Made by a program: the position numbers and the translations under genes. From Actinomycetes bacterium (GTDB lineage: Bacteria > Actinomycetota > CALGFH01): DNA of 41,119 nucleotides. Numbering within the stretch: position 1 is the first letter of the stretch; the number at the start of each line of letters is the position of its first letter. The DNA lies in assembly GCA_036000965.1 (NCBI GenBank), contig DASYUT010000043.1:1-41119 (forward strand), written 5' to 3'. Below are positions 39,349 through 41,119 of the stretch, piece after piece. The notes below the pieces were generated by a model that saw only the letters and a list, made by a program, of their open reading frames with translations, was not told the DNA's origin and ran no database searches.

Positions 39349-40812
39349 TCAGGCGCGTTCATGGCGCTCCCATTCGGCCAGGTCGACGCGGCCGAGCGCG
39401 CGCCACGCCGGTGACATCGCCACGGCGCCCAGCTCGCGGGCGAGCCGGCGGGCCGCAAGGCCGACCACGGCGGTGAAGGTCGGGTAGGCGAGGTCCACCT
39501 CGGCCAGGTGCTCCACCCGCATGCCAGCGGCCATGGCCGTTGCCGCCACCTGCACCACCTCGACCGCCTGCTCACCGACCACGTGGGCACCGACGACGCG
39601 GTGCGAGCCGTGCTCGGCGATCAGCTTGCAGAACCCCTCGGTGCGACCGTCGAGGACGGCCCGGTCCAGGTCCTGGTAGGCGACCGTGGCCACGGCCACC
39701 GGCTCACCCGGACGCGCCTTGGCGGCCGTCTCGGTCAGCCCGACGCCGCCGTACTCCGGGTCGGTGAAGCCGCCGTGGGGCACGACCGCGTCGACGTGGG
39801 GCCGCCCGCTCCCGAGGAGGGCGTTCTCGGCCGCCAGGCGGCCTTCGGCGGTGGCGCTCTGGACCAGCATCATGCGGCCGGTGACGTCGCCGGCGGCCCA
39901 GACGTGCGGGGCCGAGGTCCGCAGGGTGTCGTCCACCACGACGTAACCCCCCTCGACGGTCACCCCCGCCGCCTTCAGGCCGAGCCCGTCGGTGTTCCCG
40001 GGCCAGCCCACGGCGAGCAGAACCTCGTCGGCGTCGACGACGTGCCCGGCTCCCTCGCGGGTGTAGGCGAGGCGAAGGCGGTCGCCGGCCCGCTCGATCC
40101 GCTGGATCCGCTCGATGCCGGTGACCACCTCCACGCCCCTGGCGGCCAGGGCGGCCGCCACCGCCTTGGCCACGTCCGCGTCCTCGGCGCCGAGCAGGCT
40201 CGGAGCGGCGTCCAGAATGGTCACGCGGCTGCCGAAGGCGGCGAACGCACTGGCGAGCTGGCAGCCGGTGGCCGCCCCGCCGACCACCAGCAGCGCGGGC
40301 GGGAGGCGTCGCAGGGACCAGACCTCCGAATGGGTGCGGGCCAGCTCCGTGCCCGGGACGTCGAGCCGCCGCGCGTGCCCGCCGACGCAGATGACGAACT
40401 GGCGGCCTTCGACGCGCTCCCCGTCCGGCAGGACCAGGGTGTGCGGGTCGAGGAAGCGGGCCGGGCCGGTGCCCGCCCGGACCGTCACGCCCGACCAGGC
40501 CAGATGCCGCTCCAGGTCCTTGTAGGCGTGGACGCGGTCCACGCTGGCCTGTACCCGCCGCAGCAGGGCCACCAGGTCGACCGTGGGAGGCGACCCGACC
40601 AGACCGAACTCGGCTGCCTGGCCCGCGTCCCTGAGCAGGCGGGCCGCCTTGGCGAGGACCCGAGTGGGCACGCAGCCGTCGTTGGTGCAGCTCCCGCCGA
40701 GGCTGCCCCGCTCCACCAGCGCAGCCGTGGCGCCCAGCTCGCGGGCCCGGAGCGCGGTCGAGACCCCCGCCGGACCGCCCCCGATTACCACCAGGTCGGC
40801 CGCCATGCCCAT
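39349..40812 (-). CDS. FAD-dependent NAD(P)-disulfide oxidoreductase, mercuric-reductase-like
   Basis: This 487-residue class-I pyridine nucleotide-disulfide oxidoreductase has FAD motif LVVIGGGPAGVSTALRARELG, redox-active Cys42/Cys47 in GGSCTNDGCVPTR, a second nucleotide motif VVGGAATGCQLASAFAAFGS, the FAD closing motif VWAAGDVTG and a C-terminal dimerisation domain (GGFTDPEYGGVGLTE). The usual His-Glu dyad of the dimer interface (HPTxxE) is Tyr443 and Ala448 here (AYPTFTAVV), so it is not a typical dihydrolipoamide, glutathione or mycothione reductase. MerA-like C-terminal cysteines are also missing. ATG 40812 and ATG 40806 follow an AGGAGG; the second has better spacing. The substrate is unknown. 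Confidence 0.9.
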   Translation of the reverse strand: MGMAADLVVIGGGPAGVSTALRARELGATAALVERGSLGGSCTNDGCVPTRVLAKAARLLRDAGQAAEFGLVGSPPTVDLVALLRRVQASVDRVHAYKDLERHLAWSGVTVRAGTGPARFLDPHTLVLPDGERVEGRQFVICVGGHARRLDVPGTELARTHSEVWSLRRLPPALLVVGGAATGCQLASAFAAFGSRVTILDAAPSLLGAEDADVAKAVAAALAARGVEVVTGIERIQRIERAGDRLRLAYTREGAGHVVDADEVLLAVGWPGNTDGLGLKAAGVTVEGGYVVVDDTLRTSAPHVWAAGDVTGRMMLVQSATAEGRLAAENALLGSGRPHVDAVVPHGGFTDPEYGGVGLTETAAKARPGEPVAVATVAYQDLDRAVLDGRTEGFCKLIAEHGSHRVVGAHVVGEQAVEVVQVAATAMAAGMRVEHLAEVDLAYPTFTAVVGLAARRLARELGAVAMSPAWRALGRVDLAEWERHERA

Positions 40813-41119
40813 GCGCCCCTCCTCGTCGTCGCCCAGCCCGACCGCCGCCCCCGAGCAAGCACAATCTCACCTGTGGCGGCTCGGTTCACCATCTGCGGTC
40901 ACGGCCCGCCGACCTGACCGTCGCCCCGCCGACGGGGTCGTAGTACCTACCAGTTACAGGACCTTGGCATTGGGTTGACAGGGGTATTGGGTTGACAGGC
41001 GAGCATCGTCTTGACCTGCCGGTGGCTGTGCTACCGCGGCAGCCTTGGGTTGGCCAGTGGACGTAGCCACAGGCGCTGGCGCAGCGATGCAAGATCGTGC
41101 TGGCGTGTGCGGACGGGAC
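40813..41119. other. Gene-free right edge with a repeated TTGACA
   Basis: ATTGGGTTGACAGG occurs at 40969-40982 and 40986-40999 (17-bp period), each copy with a perfect -35-like TTGACA. No -10 box follows at 16-18 bases on the plus strand. No gene is recognised. On the minus strand the upstream region of the oxidoreductase holds only its ribosome site (AGGAGG just past 40812). Confidence 0.4.

Noticed and set aside
40969-40999. Two TTGACA hexamers as tandem promoters
   Set aside because: No -10 box at suitable distance and no downstream gene inside the window; more likely part of the tandem-duplication pattern.
40886-41092. 68-codon minus-strand frame at the right edge
   Set aside because: Cys/Arg-rich, no start signal and no family resemblance; probably non-coding.

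Overview
The window is very GC-rich throughout. Its genes are tightly packed with 4-nt stop/start overlaps, use many GTG starts and have clear AGGAGG-type ribosome sites. The best matches by memory (IclR regulator, the DUF6986 protein, NarL-type two-component pair, BY-kinase polysaccharide cluster) point to a high-GC, probably deep-branching, Actinomycetota bacterium. I cannot name the genus. No tRNA, rRNA or CRISPR array was seen.

Region 1 (1-4620) is a broken arginine deiminase locus. Intact arcA and arcC remain. Each is preceded by only the C-terminal scrap of its former upstream neighbour: arcD before arcA, arcB before arcC. A lipoprotein gene and a VOC-family gene lie between them, and the tail of an IS110-type transposase abuts arcA.

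Region 2 (4787-24983) is a purine-to-glycerate catabolic island. An M20 amidohydrolase (probable allantoate amidohydrolase) stands alone on the left. Next come a small unknown gene, a NarL-type two-component system, a DUF6986 aldolase-like gene and an IclR regulator. A 13-gene polycistron follows: tartronate semialdehyde reductase, three xanthine dehydrogenase subunits, uricase, an NCS2 permease fused to an OHCU decarboxylase-like domain, an 8-oxoguanine/guanine deaminase, a second stand-alone OHCU decarboxylase, HIU hydrolase, an allophanate-hydrolase-related protein, hydroxypyruvate isomerase, glyoxylate carboligase and glycerate kinase. Together they would take up purines, oxidise xanthine to urate and allantoin, and channel glyoxylate to phosphoglycerate. 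No allantoinase and no recognised ureidoglycolate enzyme is present. The DUF6986 gene and the large operon share a promoter/operator-like element, which suggests control by the IclR protein between them.

Region 3 (25224-27401) is a large hybrid sensor kinase, convergent with the purine operon.

Region 4 (27627-39187) is an exopolysaccharide locus. On the minus strand it runs Wzz/BY-kinase, Wzx flippase, Wzy-like polymerase, glycosyltransferase, methyltransferase and sugar epimerase. On the plus strand lie a PP2C phosphatase, a second paralogous flippase and a sulfotransferase, suggesting a possibly sulfated surface glycan.

Region 5 (39188-41119) holds an ABC-ATPase remnant and an unusual FAD/NAD(P) disulfide oxidoreductase.

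The most notable points are: the permease-OHCU decarboxylase fusion, whose decarboxylase domain has Tyr and Asp in place of the catalytic His and Glu; a glyoxylate carboligase that keeps the Glu normally missing from that family; a probable AUC start codon for the regulator; the decayed arc locus; and a recurring pattern of short two-copy tandem duplications at gene ends and in leaders.
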